Assembly (NCBI GenBank): GCA_002493005.1
Contig: DKXL01000006.1
Coordinates: 1 to 22,259, forward strand
Source: Ruminococcaceae bacterium UBA7127
GTDB taxonomy: Bacteria > Bacillota > Clostridia > Oscillospirales > Acutalibacteraceae
Length of the DNA stretch: 22,259 nucleotides
Direction: 5' to 3'
Of the stretch, positions 1-6,978 are shown piece after piece; within the stretch, counting starts at the first letter, position 1; every line of letters starts with the position of its first letter. The notes under the pieces are model-generated. The model searched no databases and had not been told where the DNA came from. It saw nothing but the letters and a program-made list of their open reading frames with translations. The position numbers were made by a program, and so were the translations under genes.

Positions 1-2
1 TT

Positions 3-79
3 TGGCGTCGCTAAGAGGATTCGAACCTCCGGCCTACAGCTTAGGAGGCGGTCGCTCTATCCAGCTGAGCTATAGCGAC
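3..79 (-). tRNA. tRNA-Arg, anticodon CCT
   Basis: Read on the minus strand, this folds as a full cloverleaf. The 7-bp acceptor stem is perfect (GTCGCTA/TAGCGAC), followed by a D stem GCTC/GAGC, the loop CTCCTAA with anticodon CCT (bases 43-45 of the plus strand), a 5-base variable loop, a T arm with TTCGAAT, discriminator G and an encoded CCA at 3-5. It should decode AGG arginine codons. The anticodon stem has one internal C-U mismatch (bases 50 and 38). A promoter lies about 95 bases upstream of the gene (183-211, minus strand). Confidence 0.95.
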
Positions 80-104
80 ATATATCAAAAATTTTACTGT
101 AATG

Positions 105-146
105 TGTTATCTTTAATCGAGGATGTTGAATCGTTGTTAGATAACA
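105..146 (-). other. Inverted repeat in the tRNA-Arg leader
   Basis: Arms at 105-112 and 139-146 are perfect 8-bp complements separated by 26 bases. They lie between the predicted promoter (183-211) and the tRNA-Arg gene, so they would form a stem in the precursor transcript. There is no T-run, so it is not a terminator. A role in 5' processing is possible but is only inference. Confidence 0.35.
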
Positions 147-182
147 AACCGTAAAGAATAAACATTATAACACAGCATACTT

Positions 183-211
183 ATTTTATATTAAACAGAA
201 GACTTTGTCAA
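183..211 (-). promoter_or_regulatory. Promoter of tRNA-Arg(CCT)
   Basis: On the minus strand, TTGACA (206-211) is followed by a 17-base spacer and TAAAAT (183-188). The consensus -35 and ideal spacing point at the tRNA-Arg gene, with transcription expected to start near 175. The 12 bases beginning at the -35 are identical to those of the divergent tRNA-Ser promoter. Confidence 0.75.
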
Positions 212-244
212 GAAAACTAATCTGGAAAAATTAAAAATAAGGTA

Positions 245-273
245 TTGACAAAGTCTGACACTTATGATAAAAT
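245..273 (+). promoter_or_regulatory. Promoter of the two tRNA-Ser genes
   Basis: TTGACA (245-250), a 17-base spacer and TAAAAT (268-273) lie about 30 bases before tRNA-Ser(TGA). No other promoter or terminator is visible before tRNA-Ser(GCT), so both serine tRNAs are probably one transcript ending at the hairpin at 516-554. Confidence 0.8.
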
Positions 274-303
274 AATTCTTGCTGAAACGGCAATAGCATA
301 TAC

Positions 304-392
304 GGAGAGGTGTCCGAGTGGTTTAAGGAGCTAGTCTTGAAAACTAGTGATCCCGCGAGGGACCAAGGGTTCGAATCCCTTCCTCTCCGCCA
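304..392 (+). tRNA. tRNA-Ser, anticodon TGA
   Basis: This is a complete class II tRNA. The acceptor stem is GGAGAGG/CCTCTCC, the anticodon stem CTAGT/ACTAG holds the loop CTTGAAA (anticodon TGA at 338-340), and a long variable arm is built on TCCC/GGGA. The T arm has TTCGAAT, the discriminator is G and the CCA is encoded at 390-392. It decodes UCN-type serine codons and sits 33 bases before a second serine tRNA. Confidence 0.97.
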
Positions 393-425
393 TTTTATTT
401 TATAGGATTAAATTCTTTACCATAC

Positions 426-515
426 GGAGGATTACTCAAGTGGTGAAGAGGCTCCCCTGCTAAGGGAGTAGGTCGCTAACGCGGCGCGAGGGTTCAAATC
501 CCTTGTCCTCCGCCA
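426..515 (+). tRNA. tRNA-Ser, anticodon GCT
   Basis: This is a complete class II tRNA. The acceptor stem GGAGGAT/GTCCTCC ends in a G-U pair, the anticodon stem is CTCCC/GGGAG around the loop CTGCTAA (anticodon GCT at 459-461), and there is a long variable arm. The T arm has TTCAAAT, the discriminator is G and the CCA is encoded at 513-515. It decodes AGU/AGC serine codons. The terminator begins at the base right after the CCA. Confidence 0.97.
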
Positions 516-560
516 AAATCCGCATAGATACTAAATCGGTATCTATGCGGATTTTATTTT
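516..560 (+). terminator. Terminator of the tRNA-Ser operon
   Basis: A perfect 16-bp stem (516-531 with 539-554) closes a 7-base loop and is followed by a T-rich run. It starts directly after the CCA end of tRNA-Ser(GCT). Confidence 0.92.
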
Positions 561-581
561 GCTTTTTTAAAAATGAACCGT

Positions 582-621
582 AAAAAACGGCTGTCTTGTT
601 ATTCTGACATGACAGCCGTTT
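582..621 (-). terminator. Terminator of the padR-HAAS operon
   Basis: An 11-bp inverted repeat (585-595 with 611-621, stem AAACGGCTGTC) is followed on the minus strand by a T-run (complement of 582-587). It lies about 20 bases past the stop of the HAAS-domain gene. Confidence 0.85.
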
Positions 622-642
622 AACTTTATTTGATTAGTACAA

Positions 643-1626
643 TCATTTGTTTTCAATGTGTTTTATAATCGTAGTTACACATTCAAGCGTTAATGCGAAC
701 ATCATTACTGCAAGGAAAAAATAATTAAAATTTTCAAACAATTTTGTTATAATTGCAGTACTGTCTGGATTGTTGCTTCCTGACAATAATAAAATTTGAT
801 TAGTAAATTCAGGGTTTACTATTTTAAAATTCAGCAGCCAGACAATCGCAGTAATTATGCTGATTATATCGTCAGCAACAACCGCAAAAACAGCTTTTAG
901 TGTGTATGTGCCTTCAATGAGCTTTATTATTTCTTTAATAATGCCTGTTGCGGCAAAAATTAAAATTAAATACCATGAGTTATGTATTGCTTCTATATTG
1001 AGGAATGAGATAAACTGATTATCAACATTTACATAACCAACTATTTGTGGTACGGCAATAAATATTACTGTAAAAATCACAGAAAAAACTATTCCGAATA
1101 TGCATTCCGCTTTAGAAATTTTAGTATTATTAGACGGAATAGGGGGGAGACTGTCAAGGCTCTCATTTAATACATTTATTTTTTTATGATATAATACTGC
1201 AAAAATGAAGGTCACTATTGCAAAAGCAATTATTACACTAAATACTATTGAAAATATAATGTCAAATACAGCATATACGGGATGCATATTACCGTCTAAT
1301 ATGCAGTTCATAAGCTTTGCAAGAAGCATACCGCCGGCGGCACAAATGAGTACGATTTTTAATACGAAAACATATTGTGAGTAATACGGGCTTCCAATCA
1401 AACATTTGTCTTTGTCGGGATTGTATTGCTCTGCAAGCTCACTTGGGGTGCCAAGCTCTGTCAAAACTACCCTGATATCCTTTTCACTCGGAGAAATATC
1501 TCCGCATCTCTCATCAAGCATATCGTATATTAATGAGTTAAGCTCTATAGAAACGTCTTGTCGTATTTTCAACGGCAGTTTTTTGGTAACTGCATAAATA
1601 TATCTTTCAATTAAATCGTTATTCAT
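643..1626 (-). CDS. HAAS-domain membrane protein, partner of the PadR regulator
   Basis: The product has 327 residues from the chosen ATG. Residues 1-70 resemble the helical HAAS/DUF1700-type domain that in Firmicutes is commonly encoded next to PadR repressors: an IERYI-type start, conserved acidic/leucine helices and an ELGTPSELAEQY motif at about 57-68. The rest is hydrophobic, with about six membrane helices near 83-110, 117-147, 175-198, 217-235, 243-266 and 302-323. The start codon overlaps the end of padR, whose last codons hold the AGGAGG ribosome site; ATG at 1626 is 6 bases from it, and an in-frame ATG at 1629 is the alternative. Translational coupling with padR is therefore likely. 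The family is thought to couple membrane signals to PadR-controlled expression, but the ligand and target here are unknown. Confidence 0.82.
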   Translation of the reverse strand: MNNDLIERYIYAVTKKLPLKIRQDVSIELNSLIYDMLDERCGDISPSEKDIRVVLTELGTPSELAEQYNPDKDKCLIGSPYYSQYVFVLKIVLICAAGGMLLAKLMNCILDGNMHPVYAVFDIIFSIVFSVIIAFAIVTFIFAVLYHKKINVLNESLDSLPPIPSNNTKISKAECIFGIVFSVIFTVIFIAVPQIVGYVNVDNQFISFLNIEAIHNSWYLILIFAATGIIKEIIKLIEGTYTLKAVFAVVADDIISIITAIVWLLNFKIVNPEFTNQILLLSGSNNPDSTAIITKLFENFNYFFLAVMMFALTLECVTTIIKHIENK

Positions 1627-1963
1627 CATAATCCTCCTCAATTAATGTGTTTACACTTTTAGAAAACGAATACCAATAATCCTTGAACTTTTCAAGCACA
1701 GATTTACCTTCGCTTGTAATTACATAATATTTTCTGGGCTTTGAGCCGGTTGTTTCCCATTCGCTTTGCAACAATCCCTGAGATTCAAGTCTGCGCATAA
1801 GAGGGTAGAGGGTATTTGCCTCGATTGGAATTCCGCCTTTATCAAGTCTTTTTACAAGATTATATCCGTACATAGGTTTTTCAAGTTGGCTGAGTACAAG
1901 CAACACAAGCGTTCCTCGTCTTAATTCAAGAATAAGTCCGGATACTTTATCTTTTTCATCCAT
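1619..1963 (-). CDS. PadR-family transcriptional repressor
   Basis: The 114-residue product is the length of the short PadR-s2 type. It has a winged-helix DNA-binding domain: helices at about 15-40 with MYGYNLVKRL, recognition helix IEANTLYPLMRRLESQGLL (about 47-65) and the wing around SKPRKYYVIT (74-83). A short C-terminal dimerisation helix follows. The start was set at ATG 1963, six bases after GAGGTG; an upstream in-frame GTG at 1972 sits inside that ribosome site and is less likely. It is the first gene of a two-gene operon with the HAAS membrane protein. A perfect palindrome between its -35 and -10 (1998-2018) suggests it represses itself. The inducer cannot be read from the sequence. 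Confidence 0.92.
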   Translation of the reverse strand: MDEKDKVSGLILELRRGTLVLLVLSQLEKPMYGYNLVKRLDKGGIPIEANTLYPLMRRLESQGLLQSEWETTGSKPRKYYVITSEGKSVLEKFKDYWYSFSKSVNTLIEEDYDE

Positions 1964-1994
1964 TATCTTCACCTCGCACTATGTTGTTAAATAC

Positions 1995-2023
1995 ATTATA
2001 GTGTGTAACACACACTATGTCAA
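1995..2023 (-). promoter_or_regulatory. Consensus promoter of the padR-HAAS operon
   Basis: On the minus strand, TTGACA (2018-2023) and TATAAT (1995-2000) are separated by exactly 17 bases. This is a full-consensus promoter, expected to be strong unless repressed. The spacer is almost entirely a palindrome. Confidence 0.9.
1998..2018. promoter_or_regulatory. Probable PadR operator
   Basis: A perfect 9-bp inverted repeat (ATAGTGTGT, 3-base gap, ACACACTAT) fills the space between the -35 and -10 of the padR promoter. The GTGTGT/ACACAC core resembles the ATGT...ACAT-type dyads bound by PadR proteins. Autorepression by promoter occlusion is inferred from this position. Confidence 0.75.
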
Positions 2024-2033
2024 TAGCTAAACC

Positions 2034-2067
2034 AAAAAAATTACCCACACTTGTTTTAAGTGTGGGT
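2034..2067 (-). terminator. Terminator of the GlgX-type gene
   Basis: A 10-bp perfect stem (2043-2052 with 2058-2067, core CCCACACTT) with a 5-base loop is followed on the minus strand by AATTTTTTT. It separates the debranching enzyme gene from the padR operon. Confidence 0.88.
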
Positions 2068-2164
2068 TAGGATTATTATTTTACTTTATAGGAAACAGCT
2101 CGAAATCTTCGGAAAAGAAGCAGTTGTTCAATCTGCAATTTTGTGCTGTCACATTGACCGGGAA

Positions 2165-4252
2165 TTAAAGTATCTTTTCGGCAACGGCGGCAAACACTGA
2201 TCTTCCCTGCATATTAATGCGGCGGTCGTAAAGATAAATATTTTTATCCTCAACAATAACATCGCCTGCTTCATTGCCGGTATTTACATACAGCTTCCAA
2301 CGATAATTTTCGGGCAAATCAGGCAGTTCAACATACACGGGGTTCCAGTATGCATTGATACCGTAGTAAACGATTTCATCGGTATTTGGCTTTGTTTTGC
2401 TCACTCCCGCATACATAACGCCAACCATTCTTGTGTCGTCATAAAACTTTGCGTTCCAGGGTATGCAGGAATGTATGCTTACAGGAGGAAAGCTGCAAGT
2501 GGATTTTCCGCTGTTGTCGGTAATGACGTGAAATCTTTTGCGGAAAGCGATCATATATTTGAAAAATTCAAAAACATCCTTGTATTTTTCTTTTCTGCTC
2601 CAGTCAAGCCACGATATAATGTTGTCCTGACAATATGCGTTATTGTTTCCGAATTGTGTATTGCAGAATTCATCACCGGCAAGAAACAGCGCTGCACCTC
2701 GACTGCACATCAATGTTGCAAATGCGTTTTTGCACAGCTTAATTCTCAGCTTGTTAACATTTTCAATATCGGTTTCGCCCTCAAATCCGCAGTTCCAGCT
2801 GTTGTTGTCATTGGCACCGTCTGTGTTGTTCCAGCCGTTTTTTAGGTTATGCTTTTCGTTGTATGAATACATATCGTAAAGCGTAAATCCGTCATGGCAG
2901 GTAAGGAAGTTTACCGAAGCATTGTTGCCGCGATAGGTGGGGTCATACAAATCCTTTGAGCCTGTAAGTCGCTGTGCCGCGTCCCACGCAAGGTGGTCGT
3001 CGCCTTTTAGAAAACGGCGCAAGTCATCGCGATATCTGCCGTTCCATTCTGCCCATCTGTTCCACGAAGGAAAACTTCCGACCTGATAAAGTCCGCCTGC
3101 ATCCCAAGCCTCGGCAATCAGTTTAACCTGACCTAAAATCGGGTCAAACGCAAGACTCTTTAGCAGCGGCGGCTTATCCATAGGCGAGCCGTCCTCATTT
3201 CGCCCGAGAATGGAAGCAAGGTCAAATCTAAAGCCGTCAACTCTGTATTCGGTTACCCAGTAACGCAGGCAATCAAGAATGAATTGCTGAACAATAGGCT
3301 GATTACAGTTTAATACATTGCCGCATCCGCTGAAGTTATAATACTTTCCGTCAGGGGTGAGCATATAGTAGATGTTGTTGTCAATGCCCTTGAATGAGAA
3401 AAACGGTCCTCTTTCGTTGCCTTCGGCGGTGTGGTTAAATACAACATCAAGAATAACCTCGATACCGTTTTCATTCAAATCACGTATAAGCTCCTTAAGC
3501 TCTGTGCCCTCACGATGATGTTCGTGGTCTGACTCATAGCTTGTGTTAGGTGCAAAGAAGCAAACTGTGTTGTAGCCCCAGTAATCATAGAGCTGTTCGC
3601 CGTTATAGTTGCGGTATGAGCCCATTTCATCAAATTCAAAAATCGGCATAAGCTCAACCGCATTTATGCCAAGCTCTTTAAGATATGGTATCTTTTCGCG
3701 TATTCCTGCAAATGTGCCGGGATTTTTTACTCCTGATGATTTATCCTTAGTAAAGCCGCGCACGTGCATTTCATAAATTACAAGCTCTTCAAACGGCAAC
3801 TGCGGTTTTTTAAAGTTACCCCAGTCATAGCCGTCGTTAACAACTCTTGCCTTATACACACCCTCGTGCGACTGATTAACACCCCAGCCGCTCTGACCTG
3901 TAACAGCCTTTGCATATGGGTCAAGGATTACTTTGTTCTTATCAAAAATCAACCCTTTGCTCTCATCGTTAGGGCCGTCGAATGAGTAAGCGTATTCAAA
4001 TTCGGTCATTTCAAGACCAAAAACAATCATTGAATAGGTGTTGCCTATACGATATGAGTCAGGAAAAGTCAGCCTTGCATATGGTGTGTCAGCTTCGGGC
4101 TTGAACAACAACAGAGTACATTCTGTTGCGTACACCGAATGAATGGTAAAATTAACTCCTCCCGGAACAGCGGTTGCGCCATTCACAAGATAATTACCGG
4201 GTCTTACATCATATCCGCTGACTCTGTCGGTCGGTTTTAAGTCCCTCAACAT
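2165..4252 (-). CDS. glgX: GlgX/isoamylase-type glycogen debranching enzyme (GH13)
   Basis: This 695-residue enzyme should hydrolyse alpha-1,6 branches of glycogen or maltodextrin. An N-terminal CBM48-like beta domain (about 12-110) precedes the (beta/alpha)8 barrel, which starts at about 157 (VIYEMHVRGFT). The four GH13 regions are readable: region I LDVVFNH (268-274), region II FRFDLAS with nucleophile D344, region III IAEAWD with acid/base E381, and region IV TCHDG with D454. The HVRGFT and NHTAEG signatures are those of isoamylase/GlgX rather than amylase. No signal peptide is present, so it acts in the cytoplasm. GGGGG lies about seven bases before the ATG. The gene appears monocistronic, with its own promoter and terminator. 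The second GH13 gene lies upstream in the same orientation but ends in a separate terminator. A type I pullulanase-like specificity cannot be excluded. Confidence 0.88.
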   Translation of the reverse strand: MLRDLKPTDRVSGYDVRPGNYLVNGATAVPGGVNFTIHSVYATECTLLLFKPEADTPYARLTFPDSYRIGNTYSMIVFGLEMTEFEYAYSFDGPNDESKGLIFDKNKVILDPYAKAVTGQSGWGVNQSHEGVYKARVVNDGYDWGNFKKPQLPFEELVIYEMHVRGFTKDKSSGVKNPGTFAGIREKIPYLKELGINAVELMPIFEFDEMGSYRNYNGEQLYDYWGYNTVCFFAPNTSYESDHEHHREGTELKELIRDLNENGIEVILDVVFNHTAEGNERGPFFSFKGIDNNIYYMLTPDGKYYNFSGCGNVLNCNQPIVQQFILDCLRYWVTEYRVDGFRFDLASILGRNEDGSPMDKPPLLKSLAFDPILGQVKLIAEAWDAGGLYQVGSFPSWNRWAEWNGRYRDDLRRFLKGDDHLAWDAAQRLTGSKDLYDPTYRGNNASVNFLTCHDGFTLYDMYSYNEKHNLKNGWNNTDGANDNNSWNCGFEGETDIENVNKLRIKLCKNAFATLMCSRGAALFLAGDEFCNTQFGNNNAYCQDNIISWLDWSRKEKYKDVFEFFKYMIAFRKRFHVITDNSGKSTCSFPPVSIHSCIPWNAKFYDDTRMVGVMYAGVSKTKPNTDEIVYYGINAYWNPVYVELPDLPENYRWKLYVNTGNEAGDVIVEDKNIYLYDRRINMQGRSVFAAVAEKIL

Positions 4253-4307
4253 TTTTTAACCCCCAAATTTATGCTGTAAATTACCAAGCTAATAAGCATA
4301 CATATTC

Positions 4308-4335
4308 ATTTTAACATATTTTTTTGTAAAATCAA
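4308..4335 (-). promoter_or_regulatory. Promoter of the GlgX-type gene
   Basis: On the minus strand, TTGATT (4330-4335), a 16-base spacer and TAAAAT (4308-4313) are present. A TG dinucleotide one base before the -10 gives an extended -10. It leaves a leader of about 50 bases before the start codon. Confidence 0.6.
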
Positions 4336-4400
4336 CACAAATATTTGCATAATTATTTCTATATATTGTTATAAAACGATATTATTACTTTGATTTTGTC

Positions 4401-4436
4401 AAAAAAAACGACCGACAATTTAGAATGTGCCGGTCG
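4401..4436 (-). terminator. Terminator of the GH13-DUF1653 gene
   Basis: A 9-bp stem with one G-U pair (4409-4417 with 4428-4436) is followed on the minus strand by eight T residues. It lies just past the stop codon at 4452. Confidence 0.9.
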
Positions 4437-4451
4437 CTGAAATTATATTGA

Positions 4452-6140
4452 TTAATCAATCGGGGTAAATCTTCTGATTGTTTTGCCGTCGACTTCAACA
4501 GTTTCGGCAAACATCGTATACGGACGTGCCCAAAGCTGAGTGATGTCGTGAAGATTTCTGTAAATTACAAGCTGTTCCTCGGTTTCGGTGTGCTTTGCAA
4601 AGCCTATAACCTCATATTCTCCGCCCTTAAAGTGGCGATACATACCGGGTTCTATTTTTGTCATAGGCTCTTGTGTACAAGTGTTAACAACTTCTTCGCT
4701 TTCCTTATTTGTCACAGGCTCATTTTTCAGAGCAGGACTTTCTGCAACGGCAGACTCTATTGCCTCAAAGTCTGTTTTTTCGTCAAAATCAATTTTGAAG
4801 CTGCCGTCGTTTACAACAAGAATACGTGTTGAATATGGCTGCATATCAAGCTCATAATAACCGTTAACATCAAATACCTCGTTGTTGTTTAACACATCGG
4901 TAAGCTTTGCGTTACAACCGGTATCAAAACCGATTTTTTCGCATCTGTCAGTAAGATTAAACGCAACAAAGACAGTCTGGTTATCTGTAAATCTCTTGTA
5001 AACAAGTTTTTCGTTCATTATGTTTACGTTTTCAAATTTGCCGTATTTCAGCGCATCAAGAGCAAGTCTTACCTTGCCGAGCTTTTTAATATGCTCAAAT
5101 AAGCTGTAATCGGGATTTGGAATATTGTCAAGGTCAAGGCACGGACGCAGCTCATAGTCACTGTGATTTGTGCGTTTGCCCTCTATGCCGAATTCACTGC
5201 CGTAATAAATTGACGGAACACCGGGCATTGTGTACATCATTGAGTAAACATTTGAAAGGTGGTTTTTGTCCTTGAGCATATTGACAATTCTGTTTACGTC
5301 GTGGTTATCAACAAAATTGTAAGTATATATATTCTGATAAATTCCGCCGTTTGCAAACTGTCTGCCGAGCGAATGAGCAATTTCAAAATAGTTGTGGTCG
5401 TTGTGGCTTGAATAAATGCCTTTGTAACATTCGTAGTTTGTGGCAGAGTCGAGTGCTTCGCTGTTTGCCCAACGGCTGTAGTCGCCGTGAGTGAGTTCGC
5501 CGTAGAGCCAAAAATCAGGCTTTTTTGATTTGCATACAGTTCTCAGCTTTTTGAAAAATTCAATGCTAATGCAGTCTGCGGCGTCAAGGCGCAATCCGTC
5601 AATGTCAAATTCATCTATCCAGAATTTAACGCTGTCCAGCAGGTAATTTGTAACGTCGGGGTTATCAAGACTCAGCTTTACAAGGTCATAATGACCAGCC
5701 CAGCCCTCATAGCTGAAATTATCTCCGTAAGGGCTTCTGTTCCAGAAGTTAAGATTGTTAAACCAGCCGCAGTAAGGAGAGTTTTGCAGATTTTGCTGAA
5801 CATCCTTAAATGCAAAAAAATCTCTGCCCACGTGATTAAATACACCGTCAAGAATAATTCTTATTCCGTTTTTATGCAGTGTCTTGCAAATTGCTTTAAA
5901 AGAATTATTGTCGCCGAGTCTGCTGTCAACTTTTCTGTAATCAATAGTATCATAACCGTGTTTTGTGCTTTCAAACAAAGGGTTAAAAACAAGAACGTTT
6001 ACAGACATTTCTTTCATATGCGGTATCCAGTCATATATTTTGTCGAGTCTGTATTCCTGTTTAAAGTCATTTTCTTTTGGTGCACCGCAAAAGCCGATTG
6101 GGTAAATATTATACACAACAGCTTCGTTAATATAGCTCAT
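4452..6140 (-). CDS. GH13 amylase/cyclomaltodextrinase-like enzyme with C-terminal DUF1653 domain
   Basis: The 562-residue product lacks a signal peptide and the extra N-terminal domain of neopullulanases; the barrel begins at residue 6 (AVVYNIYPIGF). GH13 regions: LDGVFNH with D98, DGLRLDAAD with nucleophile D186, YGELTHG with acid/base E215, and FVDNHD with D281. A beta domain C covers about 375-445. An acidic linker (about 455-498) joins it to residues 499-562, which read as a complete DUF1653 domain (YRHFKGGEYEVIGFAKHTET, then YRNL and LWARP...MF). The enzyme should act on short cytoplasmic maltodextrins; exact specificity is not readable. DUF1653 has no settled function and is usually a small stand-alone protein. 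AAAGGAG lies seven bases before the ATG, and the gene has its own terminator. It faces the GlgX-type gene's promoter from upstream on the same strand, so the pair suggests storage-glucan breakdown. Confidence 0.85.
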   Translation of the reverse strand: MSYINEAVVYNIYPIGFCGAPKENDFKQEYRLDKIYDWIPHMKEMSVNVLVFNPLFESTKHGYDTIDYRKVDSRLGDNNSFKAICKTLHKNGIRIILDGVFNHVGRDFFAFKDVQQNLQNSPYCGWFNNLNFWNRSPYGDNFSYEGWAGHYDLVKLSLDNPDVTNYLLDSVKFWIDEFDIDGLRLDAADCISIEFFKKLRTVCKSKKPDFWLYGELTHGDYSRWANSEALDSATNYECYKGIYSSHNDHNYFEIAHSLGRQFANGGIYQNIYTYNFVDNHDVNRIVNMLKDKNHLSNVYSMMYTMPGVPSIYYGSEFGIEGKRTNHSDYELRPCLDLDNIPNPDYSLFEHIKKLGKVRLALDALKYGKFENVNIMNEKLVYKRFTDNQTVFVAFNLTDRCEKIGFDTGCNAKLTDVLNNNEVFDVNGYYELDMQPYSTRILVVNDGSFKIDFDEKTDFEAIESAVAESPALKNEPVTNKESEEVVNTCTQEPMTKIEPGMYRHFKGGEYEVIGFAKHTETEEQLVIYRNLHDITQLWARPYTMFAETVEVDGKTIRRFTPID

Positions 6141-6279
6141 TTAAAATGCTCCTTTAGTTGTTGTATTAATACCGATTAATTCTAAAACATTTGCATACCT
6201 GACGCTCTGACGTTGTTGTATGTGTCGAAGAGTATTTAAGATATACGATTGTATATATTCAACAAAACTAATCAGTGTT

Positions 6280-6296
6280 TGATAATTAGATTATCA
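6280..6296. repeat. Short palindrome in the divergent intergenic region
   Basis: TGATAAT, 3 bases, ATTATCA form a perfect 7-bp dyad about 140 bases before the GH13-DUF1653 start and about 95 before the plus-strand membrane protein start. It could be an operator, but it is AT-rich and could arise by chance. Confidence 0.3.
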
Positions 6297-6322
6297 TATG
6301 AATTATATCACGCATTTATCTA

Positions 6323-6351
6323 TTGTGCAACTCAACAAATTGTGATACAAT
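6323..6351 (+). promoter_or_regulatory. Candidate promoter of the small membrane protein gene
   Basis: TTGTGC (6323-6328), a 17-base spacer and TACAAT (6346-6351) lie about 40 bases before the start codon. A second -10-like TATAAT at 6356-6361 has no suitable -35. Confidence 0.45.
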
Positions 6352-6392
6352 AGTATATAATAGACATTGTTGACGAGTTTCGGAGGATTATT

Positions 6393-6866
6393 ATGAATAA
6401 AATTGCAGAGAATAAAACACGCAAAAGGCTAAGAATTACGCTTTGTATACTGTATCTTTTTGAGATTGTGCTTTGTACAATGCCGTATCTTCAGTATATT
6501 GACCCCAAAACCGGAGTGTTGACATCACTTTCCGTGTTGGATATGCTTTCATATCTCGGAGCATCATTTTCCGATGCTGAGTTGGGAAGAAGTCTGACGA
6601 AGGCGGCGCTGTTTATGATTGTATTGTTTATAATTCCTATAGTCGGATTTTTCTTTTGTGCGCTCGATAAGGAGCGTAATCTCAAAAATGTTGCATCATT
6701 GATTTGTTGCCTTTTGGGTGTACTCTCAATTTTGTTTGTTGTAACAGGCAGTACAATAAGTCTTGGCTCTATGCTTGGTTTGCTTCTTTACCTTTTGATT
6801 TGTTTCCTTACAACAATCTCAATTTTTGCACGATATATCAAAACTCCCGACGAGCAACAAAATTAA
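6393..6866 (+). CDS. Small four-helix membrane protein of unknown function
   Basis: The 157-residue product is not recognised. It has a basic N-terminus (NKTRKRLR) and about four membrane helices near 13-30, 70-90, 99-117 and 125-147. A short polar loop (32-68) follows the first helix, and the tail is short and hydrophilic (TPDEQQN). The positive-inside pattern suggests a cytoplasmic N-terminus. The start is supported by CGGAGG seven bases upstream. The gene stands alone between a promoter and a terminator, divergent from the GH13-DUF1653 gene, so context gives no functional hint. Confidence 0.7.
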   Translation: MNKIAENKTRKRLRITLCILYLFEIVLCTMPYLQYIDPKTGVLTSLSVLDMLSYLGASFSDAELGRSLTKAALFMIVLFIIPIVGFFFCALDKERNLKNVASLICCLLGVLSILFVVTGSTISLGSMLGLLLYLLICFLTTISIFARYIKTPDEQQN

Positions 6867-6883
6867 ATAACAAAGCAATAAAA

Positions 6884-6921
6884 TGCCGCTGTGTAAGTTT
6901 TATACACAGCGGTAATTTTTA
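6884..6921 (+). terminator. Terminator, probably bidirectional
   Basis: A 10-bp perfect stem (6886-6895 with 6903-6912) is followed by TAATTTTTATT on the plus strand. On the minus strand it is followed by a shorter T-rich stretch (CATTTTATT), so it may also end the convergent DUF2804 transcript. Confidence 0.85.
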
Positions 6922-6978
6922 TTATGAAAACAGAAATTAAATTGTTTGTAATATTGTGCAAACATTTTTGTTGCGATG

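Noticed and set aside
5691..6179. 162-codon plus-strand frame antisense to the GH13 gene
   Set aside because: The minus-strand frame has all GH13 catalytic motifs; this frame is a shadow with no ribosome site or family.
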